From assembly GCA_905147135.1 (NCBI GenBank), contig LR990041.1:18227907-18291906 (forward strand): DNA of 64,000 nt, written 5' to 3'. Under the pieces are notes generated by a model. It saw only the letters and a list, made by a program, of their open reading frames with translations, ran no database searches and was not told the DNA's origin. The DNA is from Blastobasis lacticolella (lineage: Eukaryota; Arthropoda; Insecta; Lepidoptera; Blastobasidae). Made by a program: the position numbers and the translations under genes. How positions within the stretch are numbered: position 1 is the first letter of the stretch; every line of letters begins with the position of its first letter. Of the stretch, positions 41,948-51,985 are shown in pieces.

Positions 41948-43740
41948 CCTTTGTCCTTAGATGATAACATGCAGGAGCCCTGGTCAATCCTACTTACGCT
42001 AATATTGTTATAACAATTAATATTATAAGCTAACAATGTAGCAATATACTTTTTGTCCTTTTGCTTGAGATACAATGTATCATTTGTACAAATAATATTG
42101 CCAACAAATTTGTTGATGTCAAAAAATGTAAATGCGTTACTATAACGAGTCAAATTATATAAACATGTATTCAGTCTATGAATACGTCTATTTAACTTAG
42201 GGTCATTATTTGTGTATGGGAAAGCACATAAAGTAAGAAAACTCTCTACGATATCATTTCTAGTTATTCCCATGCTATTTCCGACCATTACTATAATATT
42301 GGTACGGTCTTCATTACATTGTTGACTAGCTACATTTATTATCTCATTAAATGATCGGTTTGGCAAACAATGATTATAAACAGATTTATTGACATCATTA
42401 CTTATTAATATGCCCATGCCTTTGCCAAGCGAATCGGAATATATTATGGTGCGTATTGAACTCTTTGCCGTGTCCGTAGTGCCCGCCAATCTCGTTGTCG
42501 CCACGACGGCCGGGGCGGCTGGGGTCTTGTGGGGCCTGACGACCGCGGGCTGGATGTGGGCCGCGGGGGCCGTAGAGCGCGTCGATCTCCTTGCTATGGT
42601 GGCATAGGAGGTGGCCGCAATAGCCGGTGCGTCTGTGGCCTTGAATGGCTCGTCGACCGCGGGCTGGATGTAGGCCGCGTGGGCTGTAGAGCGCGTCGTT
42701 CTCCTCGCAGCGGCGGCATAAGAGGTGGCCGCGAAGGCCGGGGCGGCTGAGGCTTTGGGGGGCCCGCCGACAGCAGGTACGATGTGGGCCGCGGTGGCAG
42801 AGGTGGTCGCGACGGCCGGGGCGGCCGGGGCGGCCAACACCTTACACCCGGCGCCCGCGGGCTCGACGTTCACCGCAGGAGCCGCGGTACTCGCAGCGTG
42901 CGCCTCGGGGGCGACGACAATGTTTTGCGGCTGGGGCGCGGGGCGCTGAAGCTGCGAAGCGACACACTCACATTCCTCTTCTTTGGCAGTCATCAGTCGT
43001 TCGATCATGTCCGTGTTTTCATTTGACAATTTGACCATTTCAGAGGTAGCTTCTCTCCAAGTAATGATTTCATGTTGTGCTATTTTATATTTTCTATTTA
43101 CTATCTTTAAGTCTACTTGCAACTTTTTTATTTTTTTATTCATCTCGTGTGTTTCCGTGGTATGAGTTTGTTGCGCACGTACCAATTTAGAATTACAATC
43201 TTCAAAATCAATTCGCAACTTTTTCGTTAATTTTTTAATTATATTTATATTAAGTAAAGATGCCATTGATGTGGTCTCATTCCAGGAATTACATAGGTCA
43301 GAAGTGTTTTCAGACACTGCTTGGTGATCATGTTCTGGTTCTACTAGTTCATCATAAAGACACTGGGATTTTTAGTGTGAATCGCAAGACTGCCGCTGCT
43401 CATATTTTGTTATGATATTGTGAGCCTCGCTCAGAGCTAGCTCCAGTTCTGAGATTCTGCTCAAGGCACTTGTGTAATTCCTGTGACAGGTCTGCTGTTC
43501 TGTGAGTACGTTGCGTATCTCGTCTCTGTCCCTGGTTACTTCCAAGTACTCCTTATGCATAGATGCAAGCTCACTCTTTAACTGAGTGTTAGTGCCAATG
43601 ATGCTTTGGATCTCCTGTTCTGCGTCTATGCGTTCCTCCAACAGCTGGTCGCAGAGAGTTTTGGAGCATTTCAGCTCGTCCAGCGCCAGCTGCAGCTTGC
43701 ATTCGATCTCCTCGCAGGCAGCGCGTCGTGTCTTCACCAT
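41932..43740 (-). pseudogene. LINE ORF1: coiled coil, Ala-rich repeats, one in-frame stop
   Basis: The frame runs from ATG 43740 to TAG 41932 and is broken only by a TAA at 43374-43372. Before the stop, 122 residues form a heptad-like coiled coil (LQLALDELKCSKTL, ISELELALSEAHN). After it, a second coiled coil is followed by an Ala/Pro-rich segment with three imperfect 38-residue repeats (AAHIVPAVGGPPKAS; AAYIQPAVDEPFKAT; AAHIQPAVVRPHKT). The C-terminal domain has YSDSLGKGMG and IIVMVGNSMG, faintly like the SGNH esterase motifs known in CR1 ORF1 proteins. ORF1 proteins bind RNA and form the particle with ORF2. The stop may be a nonsense mutation, a readthrough site, or mark two proteins. Confidence 0.8.
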
Positions 43741-43800
43741 ATTTGAAGGTATTCGTCAGCACTGGGCGGCCTGAAACTGACAACAAACCGGGACAGCAGA

Positions 43801-43976
43801 AATTCCAACACGAATATTAGGAAGGAACACGTGAAGCTATCTTTAATATTAATCCAACTAATCTATAGTTTGTAAATATATAAATAATATACTATATTAA
43901 TTGACCTTGTCAATAGTCAAACAACCCCAAACAAATATTTAAATATCTATTTATTACTTTCTAATACGTACTATAA
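43801..43976. other. Likely 5' region of the minus-strand LINE
   Basis: Non-coding DNA immediately upstream of ORF1; no promoter motif can be named. Confidence 0.35.
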
Positions 43977-44270
43977 ACTGCTAATTTAGTTCTCCACTTA
44001 ACAAAATATTATATATTATGGCAAAGCCCTCCACTGAATTGAAGGAGGCTCAAGTCAATAAGTTAAATTATACCTATGAAATGGCAAACAAACAATACAC
44101 TGCTAATTTAGATATCTACTTAACTAAATATAATATAATTATGGCAAAGCCCTCCACTGTTGTGGAGAAGGCTCCAGTCAAGTAGTTATTACCAACTAAC
44201 TGGCAAACAAACAATAAAATAGCCTGTTAACTATCTACTTACTTAACATTAAAAAATAATCTATATTATT
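43977..44270. repeat. Tandem repeat, unit about 123 bp, 2-3 units
   Basis: TATGGCAAAGCCCTCCACTG recurs at about 44017 and 44140. CTGCTAATTTAG...CCACTTAAC precedes the first and GCTAATTTAGATATCTACTT the second, and CTGGCAAACAAACAATA follows each. A partial third unit begins near 44220. It lies upstream of ORF1 on the LINE's strand. Confidence 0.8.
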
Positions 44271-45920
44271 TCACTTATTTCACTGATATTAATGTGGTCA
44301 AACAATGACTTGATACCTACGAACTATAGTTAACAAACAGCAATACAGTTTGCTAATTTAGCTGGGCAATCCCCTATTTAATATCTATCTATAAGCAGAC
44401 AATTATGCAAGCAGTTTTAAGAGGTATGGTAAATACAATTTACGAGCCCCTGTTATTAAGAGACTATTATTAAAATATTCTGCTAACAACTAGTAATACC
44501 TACAAATATTAGGAATCTGTAATCAGTTAATCACCTATCACTTATCGGTCTACACCTAAGTACCACGCTAGCCCGCTGGGTATGTCAAACTACCCACCCA
44601 TCCACATTACAACGTAAATGGCATAAAAAAATGGAAAAAGTAAAATAAGATAAATACAAAGCGGAAAAGATAAACAGGGGAAAGGCAGGCGTAATATAAT
44701 AAATTAAAGTTAAAGTTAAAGTTAGATGAGAGGTCTTAGAATGAAGAGTGAAAAAAAGATGTAGGTATCTGTTTAGCACCTACTCTGTACCTAAAGCAAA
44801 TCTGCAAAACGGCGGACGCATGCACCTACCGCAGAGAAATAATGTGCCTTGTGTCTTGTATTGATGCGATATTGTTATTTCTGTGCAGTATGTGTTAGTG
44901 CTGTCTGAGGTCAATGTTTTTGTCTTCTACTTCGCTTCCACTAATTGTCAAGCGAAGAGAGCCGGTAAACTGGACCTAGTGAGTGGATAAACGTTGTTCA
45001 CTAGATAATGTGAACGCTGTGCAGTTTAAAATTGCGTGTTTTGTGTTTAATAAGTGTATAGGTAGGCAAAACAAACACAACACTCCAATACGCAGGTGAA
45101 TACGTCCACAGTCAAATTCGTGGGGTTCGTGGGGTTACCACCAGCGACTATCTACCTAAATATAGTAGGTGAGTAGCTATGAATCTATAAACTCGCGAAC
45201 TTTCGATAGGTATGTGCTTTAGTATTTTGTACAAAAATATTAATTAGACAATAATTACAGGGATCAAGTTGCACCTTTCTGACAAAAGATTAAAACAGGA
45301 GTAGGTAACCTGTTTACTTATTTATTATAATGATATATTCAACTGTGTGAACTTTACTATGATCAAGATCTATGTTCCGACAAGATGCGTTCACTTCTTT
45401 GTTATCAGCCCGGGTCAGCGACCGCGGCTTGGCAATCTGTTGGATACCTACGAGTGCAAGACGTATCGCGCAGGTACTTACACAACGGTAGTGATAACAA
45501 TCGATAATGATTTAGGGATCAATTAAGAATGAATACGTATAAGTATGTAGGTGTGAAAGATAGATGCAATCTGTTTCGATAATTATAGAAGTAAGTATTT
45601 AATAAAATTACCTATTCTAAATATTGTACAGTACGTAGATAGGCTTAACTAAATCTGTGCGTGAAAGTTAGTAAAAATAACAAAATAAAACAATACTCGC
45701 CTGTTTCGTAGTCCTCTTATTTCGATCGAACAAAGGCGACCGTTACGAATTTAGTGTCGTTATAATAACTTATTTGCCACAAACACTGGCACCATAGAAA
45801 TCGTAACACTTGTTTGTTACGATAAACTGTCACAAATTAATTACTTGTTTAAGCTTATTAACAATTATAACTATTTTTAAAATAAATTAATAGACGAGTA
45901 ATGCAATTTCACGTCTTAAC
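44271..45920. other. No feature recognised
   Basis: AT-rich DNA. 44820-45060 is slightly GC-richer and could hold regulatory sequence, but nothing specific is seen. Confidence 0.35.
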
Positions 45921-45924
45921 CTGG

Positions 45925-46175
45925 GTATTTCCAACTACCCTCTCTCGCGCACGACAGCCCAGGGTCCGCCTTGACCATGATCCAGCATTTGGTAGATTTG
46001 GTAATTAAAGTGAAGCAACTGCCATCAGACCTCCGTGATCCTGCTTCCAGGGGAACCTGACCAGATTGGATCAGTCGCCTGAATGTGGAGGTTTCATTAT
46101 GATGTTTCCCACCGTAAAAGCATTGGTTAGTGTTCAACGAATGTACATAACTCCGATAAGAGTCATTGAATCATG
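45925..46175 (-). mobile_element. SINE-1, head-truncated
   Basis: CTCGCGCACGACAGCCCAGG, TGACCATGATCCAGCATTTG and CATCAGACCTCCGTGATCC match SINE-1. The match is lost before the tRNA head. Confidence 0.75.
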
Positions 46176-46179
46176 AAGG

Positions 46180-46556
46180 AACACGTGTACAAGTCTATTA
46201 TTAGACCTGTTCTCTTATACGGAAGCGACACTTGACCTCTACTAGAGCGTCACAAGCAGGAGTTGCGAGGCCCGCAAAGATCGCGTGCGGAACGCCCACA
46301 TCCGCGGTAGCCTTCATGTCCTCGATATCGCAGATAAGCTACAAGAGTACCGCCTTGGCATGATGGTATGGCCACGTCTTGCGCAGACCGGCAAATTAAG
46401 TGGGGAATAGATGTCTGGCCCAAGAAGCTATAGCTGGACGTTGTTAAGTGTGTCATGCGTGCCAACGCACTCACCACTACGAATGCTGAAGACCGAACAA
46501 AGTGGACTAAGAAAAGCAGAAAGGTGGACCCCGGGCCTCTGCGATGACTGTGTCTA
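46180..46556 (+). pseudogene. RTE-like LINE C-terminal remnant
   Basis: AGTCTATTATTAGACCTGTT, TTATACGGAAGCGACACTTG, GCATGATGGTATGGCCACG and AATGCTGAAGACCGAACAAA follow the order of an RTE ORF C-terminus (VRPVLLYGSE..., RWYGHV..., AEDRTKWTKK). Several frame breaks. Confidence 0.7.
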
Positions 46557-46573
46557 ATGATGTATGTGACTAA

Positions 46574-47106
46574 GGGGCCATCTCCACGAGTGAGAGAATC
46601 GTGACGTATCCGCGCTTCTATCGTCGGATAATCTCCACGTACGAGCGATTATTCCGCCAGCGTATCGTCGCAACTGGTAACGGAATCGCCGCATGCCCGC
46701 GACGACTCGTAACGGAATCGCCGTGTTTCCGCTACGAGGCGTTGTGCAGTTTTGTTGAAAGAGTTCAGTTAGGTGCCAGACGAGAGCGAAATAAGTAGTG
46801 TCTCAGTCAATAAAATATTTTTTTATTATGGAACGCAACGCTGAAATGACGCTACGTTTGACAGCGCCAGTGTTGCCACGCGCGCGCCCTCCGCGCGCTC
46901 GCTGCGAGAGCGCCACGTTAAGCGGCGAGCGCGCGGCGGGCGCGCCACCAGTAGCGACGATACCGCGGCGATACGACGACGTTACGCGCGCACATTGCCA
47001 CTCGTCGCATCGCCGCGATAACATCGCCGTGTGGAGACGCGTACAATTGAAATACGTGGCACGACGATAATATCGCCGCGATTCTCTCGCTCGTGGAGAT
47101 GGCGCC
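46574..47106 (+). mobile_element. CpG-rich MITE, copy A
   Basis: 533 bp flanked by TAA at 46571-46573 and 47107-47109. The ends are inverted: GGGGCCATCTCCACGAG and, at the right, CTCGTGGAGATGGCGCC. The inside is extremely CpG-rich (CGCGCGC, TCGTCGC, CGGCGAT words), unlike the AT-rich surroundings. A 3-bp TAA duplication suggests PIF/Harbinger. No transposase; short frames are by-products of composition. Confidence 0.85.
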
Positions 47107-47216
47107 TAAGGGATTGCACCAAGTACGGACAGCAGCGTTCCCTGTGTATCTATATTATGATGCTGTTCTATTGGGGAGGCTAATGTTCAGTAGTGGACTC
47201 GTTCATGACTGGCTAA

Positions 47217-47666
47217 GGCGCCATCTCCACGAGCGAGAGAATCGCGGCGATATTATCGTCGTGCCACGTATTTCAATTATTTCAAATGTACGCGTCTCCA
47301 CACGGCGATGTTATCGCGGCGATGCGACGAGTGGCAATGTGCGCGCGTAACGTCGACGTATCGCCGCGGTATCGTCGCGACTGGTGGCGGTGGCGCGCCC
47401 GCCGCGCGCTCGCCGCTTAACGTGGCGCTCTCGCAGCGAGCGCGCGGCGGGCGCGCGCGTGGCAACACTGGCGCTGTGAAACGTAGCTTAACTATTGCAC
47501 AAAATGCCTCGTCGCGATAACACGGCGATTCCGTTACGAGTCGTCGCGGGCACGCGGCGATTCCGTTACCAGTCGTGACGATACGCTGGCGGAATAATCG
47601 CTCGTACGTGGAGATTCTCCGACGATAGAAGCGCGGATACGTCACGATTCTCTCGCTCGTGGAGAT
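47217..47666 (-). mobile_element. CpG-rich MITE, copy B (inverted)
   Basis: The same element as copy A but reversed: its left end (GGCGCCATCTCCACGAGCG, then GCGGCGATATTATCGTCG) equals the right end of copy A. The right terminus lacks the last GGCGCC. About 450 bp versus 533 bp in copy A, the difference being mainly an internal gap around 46740-46850. TAA is present at 47214-47216. Confidence 0.85.
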
Positions 47667-47679
47667 TTAATATATTAAC

Positions 47680-47745
47680 AAGGTGGCCAATAACTATGCC
47701 ATTTACGGCCAATAACTGTAAAAAAGTGGCCAATAACTATAATTT
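47680..47745. repeat. Triplicate GGCCAATAACT motif
   Basis: GTGGCCAATAACTATG, ACGGCCAATAACTGTA and GTGGCCAATAACTATA occur within 60 bp. Related words appear near 38015 and 38175. They resemble subterminal repeats of a DNA transposon, but no full element can be drawn. Confidence 0.6.
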
Positions 47746-47974
47746 TGTATTATTAAGTTTTAAAATTAAATTATAAAATTCAAATTTAATTATTTCAGAA
47801 AATAAACACTATTTAATGACGAGAAATGTGTTTAGTTTTAAGCCTAAAAGTTTTTTTTACCATTTTTGTGGTTTAAAGAAATTTATACCACAAAAATGAA
47901 AGTGAATGAATACCTACCTACCTATATACCTACTACCATATTGGAATGAGATTTTCCCTAAATGGCCAACTTCT

Positions 47975-48165
47975 AAAGACCAGAAAGTATTTTGCACATT
48001 CGTTGACTTGGAAGAAGCGTATGATAGAGTGATAAGGAATAAATTGTGGTGAACCTGGTCTGTGAGCCGTGGCAGTGGCCTGTGGGCTGGTACGAGCACT
48101 GAAATCTCTCTATGAGGATTCCAGTACATGTGTCAGGATAAACGGGGTGTACACTGACCAAAACC
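47975..48165 (+). pseudogene. LINE RT fragment
   Basis: The plus strand reads TFVDLEEAYDRVIRNKLW, the catalytic Asp region of a LINE RT (usual FVDLEKAYDRV). Shortly after comes a shifted frame (RALKSLYEDSSTCVRINGVY). RTE-type; two or more frame breaks. Confidence 0.75.
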
Positions 48166-48282
48166 GCCCGTCGCACGTCCATGGTTGCACGACTGTTGCC
48201 AATTAGGACAGTGGCGCCGTAGTTGTTCAACCTTCATAGATTGATGTCTGATAGACTTGAGTGATTTTAGTTTAAGAATAAA

Positions 48283-48478
48283 TAATTAATAAATAATCGT
48301 GGACAAATTCACACAGCGCCATCTAGCCCCAAAGTAAGCAAAGCTTGTGTTATGGGTGCTAGATAACTGATAAACTACTTATATACTTTTAAATACATAC
48401 TTATTATACAAAGAACACCCAGACCCGTCACAAAAATTAAAATTCATCATTTCAAATTCTGCCCGGCCGGGAATCTCT
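48283..48478 (-). mobile_element. SINE-2, head-truncated
   Basis: CACACAGCGCCATCTAGCCC, AAAGCTTGTGTTATGGGTGC and TTCTGCCCGGCCGGGAATC match SINE-2. The A box is missing. Confidence 0.85.
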
Positions 48479-48479
48479 T

Positions 48480-49190
48480 GCAATGTGTACATTAAGTACA
48501 GTATGCCAACGATCGGCATATCGGTAAAGTCAAGTTCAAATTTAGCGTGCTATTAAATAAAAAATTAGAACTTTAGAGTAAATAATTTGGTGTTGATGGG
48601 CATGGCCAGTCCACGTTTGGACAGACACATTATTAGTTAAATTCACTAGTATAAAGTGAATTTCACGTGTAAACACATCCTTGAAATTAAGCCCGGCTTA
48701 CACCAAATTCTTAAAAGCGTTTAAGAATAACGTTTAACGTTTTTTGCATGAAGTTTTTGTTTAAGCGTCAGCTTAAATGTGTTTAAGAATTACAAGCCGC
48801 CCTAAGTCACTTAAAATTAAATAGTACTTAGTTTACTACGTGACAACTTAACACAAGTAAAACAGCCTTTACATAACAAACCATTAAAATATGTAACTTC
48901 AAAATGTATGTAGCACGTTACAATAAATTCATGGTTCAAAGTACGCAGCAATATTCTGATAATGGTTTCACATAAAAGGTGGCATTACGTGACATGAATG
49001 CTCGTATGACGAAGCGACAAGGAAATCTTTTACAAAAACCTTTCATAATTGAGAGGTACAGCCTGCAAAGCAACTAGGCAAGCCGCGTTATTATTTTGAA
49101 CTTGTATGCATATTTTATATATTTATAATAATAATGACAATATATGTTGGTTTTTATCAAACGTAAAAGCAAATCAATTCAAGAGAAAAT
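48480..49190. other. No feature recognised
   Basis: AT-rich unassigned DNA. Confidence 0.4.
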
Positions 49191-49194
49191 GTTT

Positions 49195-49325
49195 TCCTCC
49201 CTCGGTCTTCAGCTTACCTCGTAAGTTGGCTCTCGTATCCGATTCAGCGATATAAATCCATTCGCTTCTGGGTCTCCCAAGGGACTTCTTTCTTGATACC
49301 GGCACGTTTAGGCAGGCATTAAAAG
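49195..49325 (-). mobile_element. RTE-like LINE fragment
   Basis: CCTCGGTCTTCAGC, GTTGGCTCTCGTATCCGATT, CATTCGCTTCTGGGTCTCCC and ATACCGGCACGTTTAGGCAG match 35900-36040 in order. Confidence 0.75.
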
Positions 49326-49354
49326 CTGTTGGCTGTTTAACAGTTTTATAATAG

Positions 49355-49505
49355 AATATTTTATTGCTTATGCAGTATATCTATCGGCTCTAAGTAAAAA
49401 TAAAAATACTTTGCACACGCCAAAATTAAACACATACTTACATAAAGAAACAAACAGATTTACATGCGCTCCAAGGCTGCCTTATTGCGTAAAGCGAGGT
49501 AAAAA
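49355..49505 (-). mobile_element. LINE-J 3' end
   Basis: TATTTTATTGCTTATGCAG at one side and AAGGCTGCCTTATTGCGTAA at the other match the LINE-J end at 61880-62010 and, inverted, 29020-29120. Confidence 0.6.
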
Positions 49506-49664
49506 AACATCACAATATTACTTTTAATTCTTTTTAGGGATTCAATTTAATTTAAATTTAATTTTTACAGTTATTCTGTATTCCAGAATATTTCGACAAT
49601 TTTATAGCACCATAAAAGATGGTGACCTCTTACTTTTTGCCCACGGTACAATAAAATCATCATC

Positions 49665-49812
49665 ATCTTGGCATCAATATCCCGGTTGTGCTTTGACGCG
49701 CGAGAGCCCAGAGTCCGCCTTGACCAGTTTATTACAGTAGAGCGACTCCATTCTGAAATTCATTCACATTTTTTTCCACGATGTTATCCCTCACCGTTGT
49801 GTTCAACTAATG
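49665..49812 (-). mobile_element. SINE-1, truncated with internal deletion
   Basis: ATCATCATCTTGGCATCAAT and CGGTTGTGCTTTGACGCGCG plus AGTCCGCCTTGACC match SINE-1's tail. Internal segments are deleted and the head is missing. Confidence 0.7.
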
Positions 49813-50261
49813 TAGGGTAAAAGCCGGATACTTGCCCCAGTGGGATAGTTGCTCCAGTTTTGAATACACTATGTAAGGGATGTTGATGGCGTTAGCACTT
49901 TACCACAATTGAAAGTGTCCTTCCCGAAGGCCTCAATGCTATGTAATCTATTAGCGTAGGCGCACGCGTTTTGTCCATGTGAGCAAAAACCTTTCGCGCT
50001 TAAGCTTTGACGGGCGTCAAAATTATTTTGGTAAGTAATTAATATTGAATATGTTTATTACTGATTATGGCATTAGTCTACCTTTTGTTTCTATGCATGC
50101 ATTATAGTTTAAATTACATTGTTTAATAAGTTTTATTTATTTCACAAATTAAAAGGGCAAGTATCCGTATCAAAAAGGATAGTCGCCCCATTTACTTTGG
50201 CGGATAGTTGTCCCTGGGGGCAACTATCCGCAAGTATAAAATTATTTAACAAGCAAGGTTG

Positions 50262-50412
50262 TGGCGTAATATGTTCTCTATGCTCTGAACTGACTGATTT
50301 GTTGACTGTCATTGATTTGGTAACCAAGTGATGAAAATAACAAATTCCTTCTTCAACTTCAAAAAAACAATATTTTTTTTATTTAGTGTCGAGATACTAC
50401 ATTGGTGACCCC
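50262..50412 (+). promoter_or_regulatory. Possible 5' LTR and primer-binding site of the Kabuki-like element
   Basis: TGGTGACCCC (50403-50412) directly follows TACTACA and matches the primer site complementary to tRNA-Trp known for the CsRn1/Kabuki lineage. An LTR would then end at 50401; TGTGGCG at 50262 is a plausible start (about 140 bp). No matching 3' LTR was found near 54000-54800, so the LTR itself is unproven. Confidence 0.45.
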
Positions 50413-50604
50413 TAAAAAGCCAAGTAATTGGTAGATTGAACAACGCTGCGCAAAAGAAAGGATTGTAGTGATCAAGATTCGGCAGAATTGTTTAAATTCA
50501 ACCATCATCGCTGAGAGACGTCTTCGCTGAAAGAAGTCGGAATTTGCGTGCTACGAGTATAAGTATGGTGCAAAACCGGTGAGCATTTATAATTATCAAT
50601 AATT

Positions 50605-51308
50605 ATGGATGAAAGTAATGCTACTAACGTTGCTGGAGAGGTTTCAAGAGTAGGTGTGAGAGTACCTGCATTTTATCCAGTGGATCCAACTATGTGGTTT
50701 ACGCAAATGGAGGGTCAATTTGCACTCGCGAAAATTACATCCGATAAAACTAAGTTTTATTATGTCACCGGACAACTCGAGTCGCGATTTGCATTAGAGG
50801 TCAGAGATATAATCATCACTCCTCCCAAAACTGACAAATATGAAATTCTTAAGAAGGAGCTGATTAAACGCCTTTCAGCATCACAAGAAAAGCGACTTAA
50901 GCAACTGCTAGATCATGAAGAATTGGGTGATCGTAAACCGACTAATTTTTGCGACACTTACAGACTCTCGCTAGTCCAACTGGAGCTTCGGAATTTATTA
51001 AAACTATCTGGACTAACCGCTTACCTTCACATATTCAAACAGAAATTGCTTCGCAGATGTCAGACCTTTCCTTGGAAAAATTGGCAGATCTTGCTGACAA
51101 AGTGCATGATATTGTGCCAAGCGCGCCTCAGATCGCCAGTACCTCTGCCGCAACGCTGCCTGTGGATCCTGTACAGCAAGGAATGGCTCAGCAGATAAGC
51201 GAACTTTCAAGTCAAGAAGCTGCACTTACCTCACACTTTAACATAAACGGACGCAATGCTCGTCGCTCGCTCGCGCTCTCGGTCCGAATTCAGGAGGAAC
51301 TCAAGTAG
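50605..51308 (+). pseudogene. Gag of Kabuki-like gypsy element
   Basis: It starts at ATG 50605 (MDESNATNVAGEV). The frame encodes FYPVDPTMWFTQMEGQFALA, KFYYVTGQLESRFALEVRDI and LIKRLSASQEKRLKQLLDHE, which is the conserved gag pattern of the CsRn1/Kabuki lineage. A frameshift near 50945 moves the rest (FIKTIWTNRLPSHIQTEIAS, LADLADKVHDIVPSAP) to another frame that ends at 51308. The expected CHCC zinc knuckle lies further on in a third frame at about 51325-51400 (HWFYHYTFRTKANKCKQPC) with the first Cys replaced by His. Gag normally forms the particle; this copy cannot. Confidence 0.85.
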
Positions 51309-51481
51309 GCCCAGGCAGCCACCGCTGAACCACCCACACTGGTTCTACCATTATACTTTTAGAACAAAAGCTAATAAATGTAAGCAGCCCTGCACTTTCA
51401 ATACGGAAAACTTCAAGGGCGGTCGCCAACGACTGCCCTTCATCAGCAGGCCGTCTATTTGTCACAGATCGGAATACAAAA

Positions 51482-51904
51482 ATGCAGTTTCTTGTAGACA
51501 CTGGCTCTGACTTGTGCGTTTTTCCCCGATCAGCTACTAGGACGCCTTGTATCAAATCAAAATATGATCTCATTGCTGTGAATAATACCATTATTCATAC
51601 TTACGGACCAGCTGAGCTACATTTGGATCTTGGTTTAAGAAGGAAATTTTCTCGGAGATTTACGATTGCAGATGTGTCTCGCCCAATAGTAGGAGTAGAC
51701 TTCCTCAGCTACTACAACTTGCTTGTGGATTGTCGAAACCAGCGCTTAATTAACAACACTACCACACTCTCAGTAGCTGCATTAGTCACAATGGATTCGG
51801 AAAAGAACGCGTCCGTGGAGGTTATCACTGGAGATTCCGAATTTTATGCTATACTTCCCGATTATCCCGAAATAACACGCCCCCCAGGAGTACACCTACT
51901 TTAA
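51482..51904 (+). pseudogene. Aspartic protease of Kabuki-like element
   Basis: The open stretch contains the catalytic FLVDTGSDLCVFPR and the flap-side region PIVGVDFLSYYNLLVDCR, ending at a TAA at 51902-51904 before the RT. The frame (2 mod 3) is the same as the RT frame, so one continuous pol ORF was probably broken by this and nearby lesions. It would cleave the polyprotein. Confidence 0.85.
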
Positions 51905-51985
51905 AAACACAGCACACTGCACCACATTAGGACGACGCCTGGTCCTCCAGTTTCCAGCAAACCCCGCCGTCTCGACCCGTCTCGG

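Larger units (their letters stand above)
39000..43800 (-). mobile_element. Nearly full-length two-ORF LINE (CR1/Jockey-like)
   Basis: Minus-strand element: coiled-coil/Ala-rich ORF1 (43740-41932), a 16-base overlap, then ORF2 (41947-39053) with AP endonuclease and RT. The 3' UTR is short (about 50 bp). No clear poly(A) run or target duplication was found. The 5' border is uncertain; the tandem repeats at 43977-44270 could be part of its promoter region. Confidence 0.85.

Noticed and set aside
42389..42949. Plus-strand ORFs opposite LINE ORF1
   Set aside because: They are antisense to the Ala/Pro-rich ORF1 repeats and open because of GC content.
46803..47520. Several Arg/Ala-rich ORFs on both strands
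   Set aside because: They overlap in many frames inside the CpG-rich MITEs; absence of stops follows from base composition.
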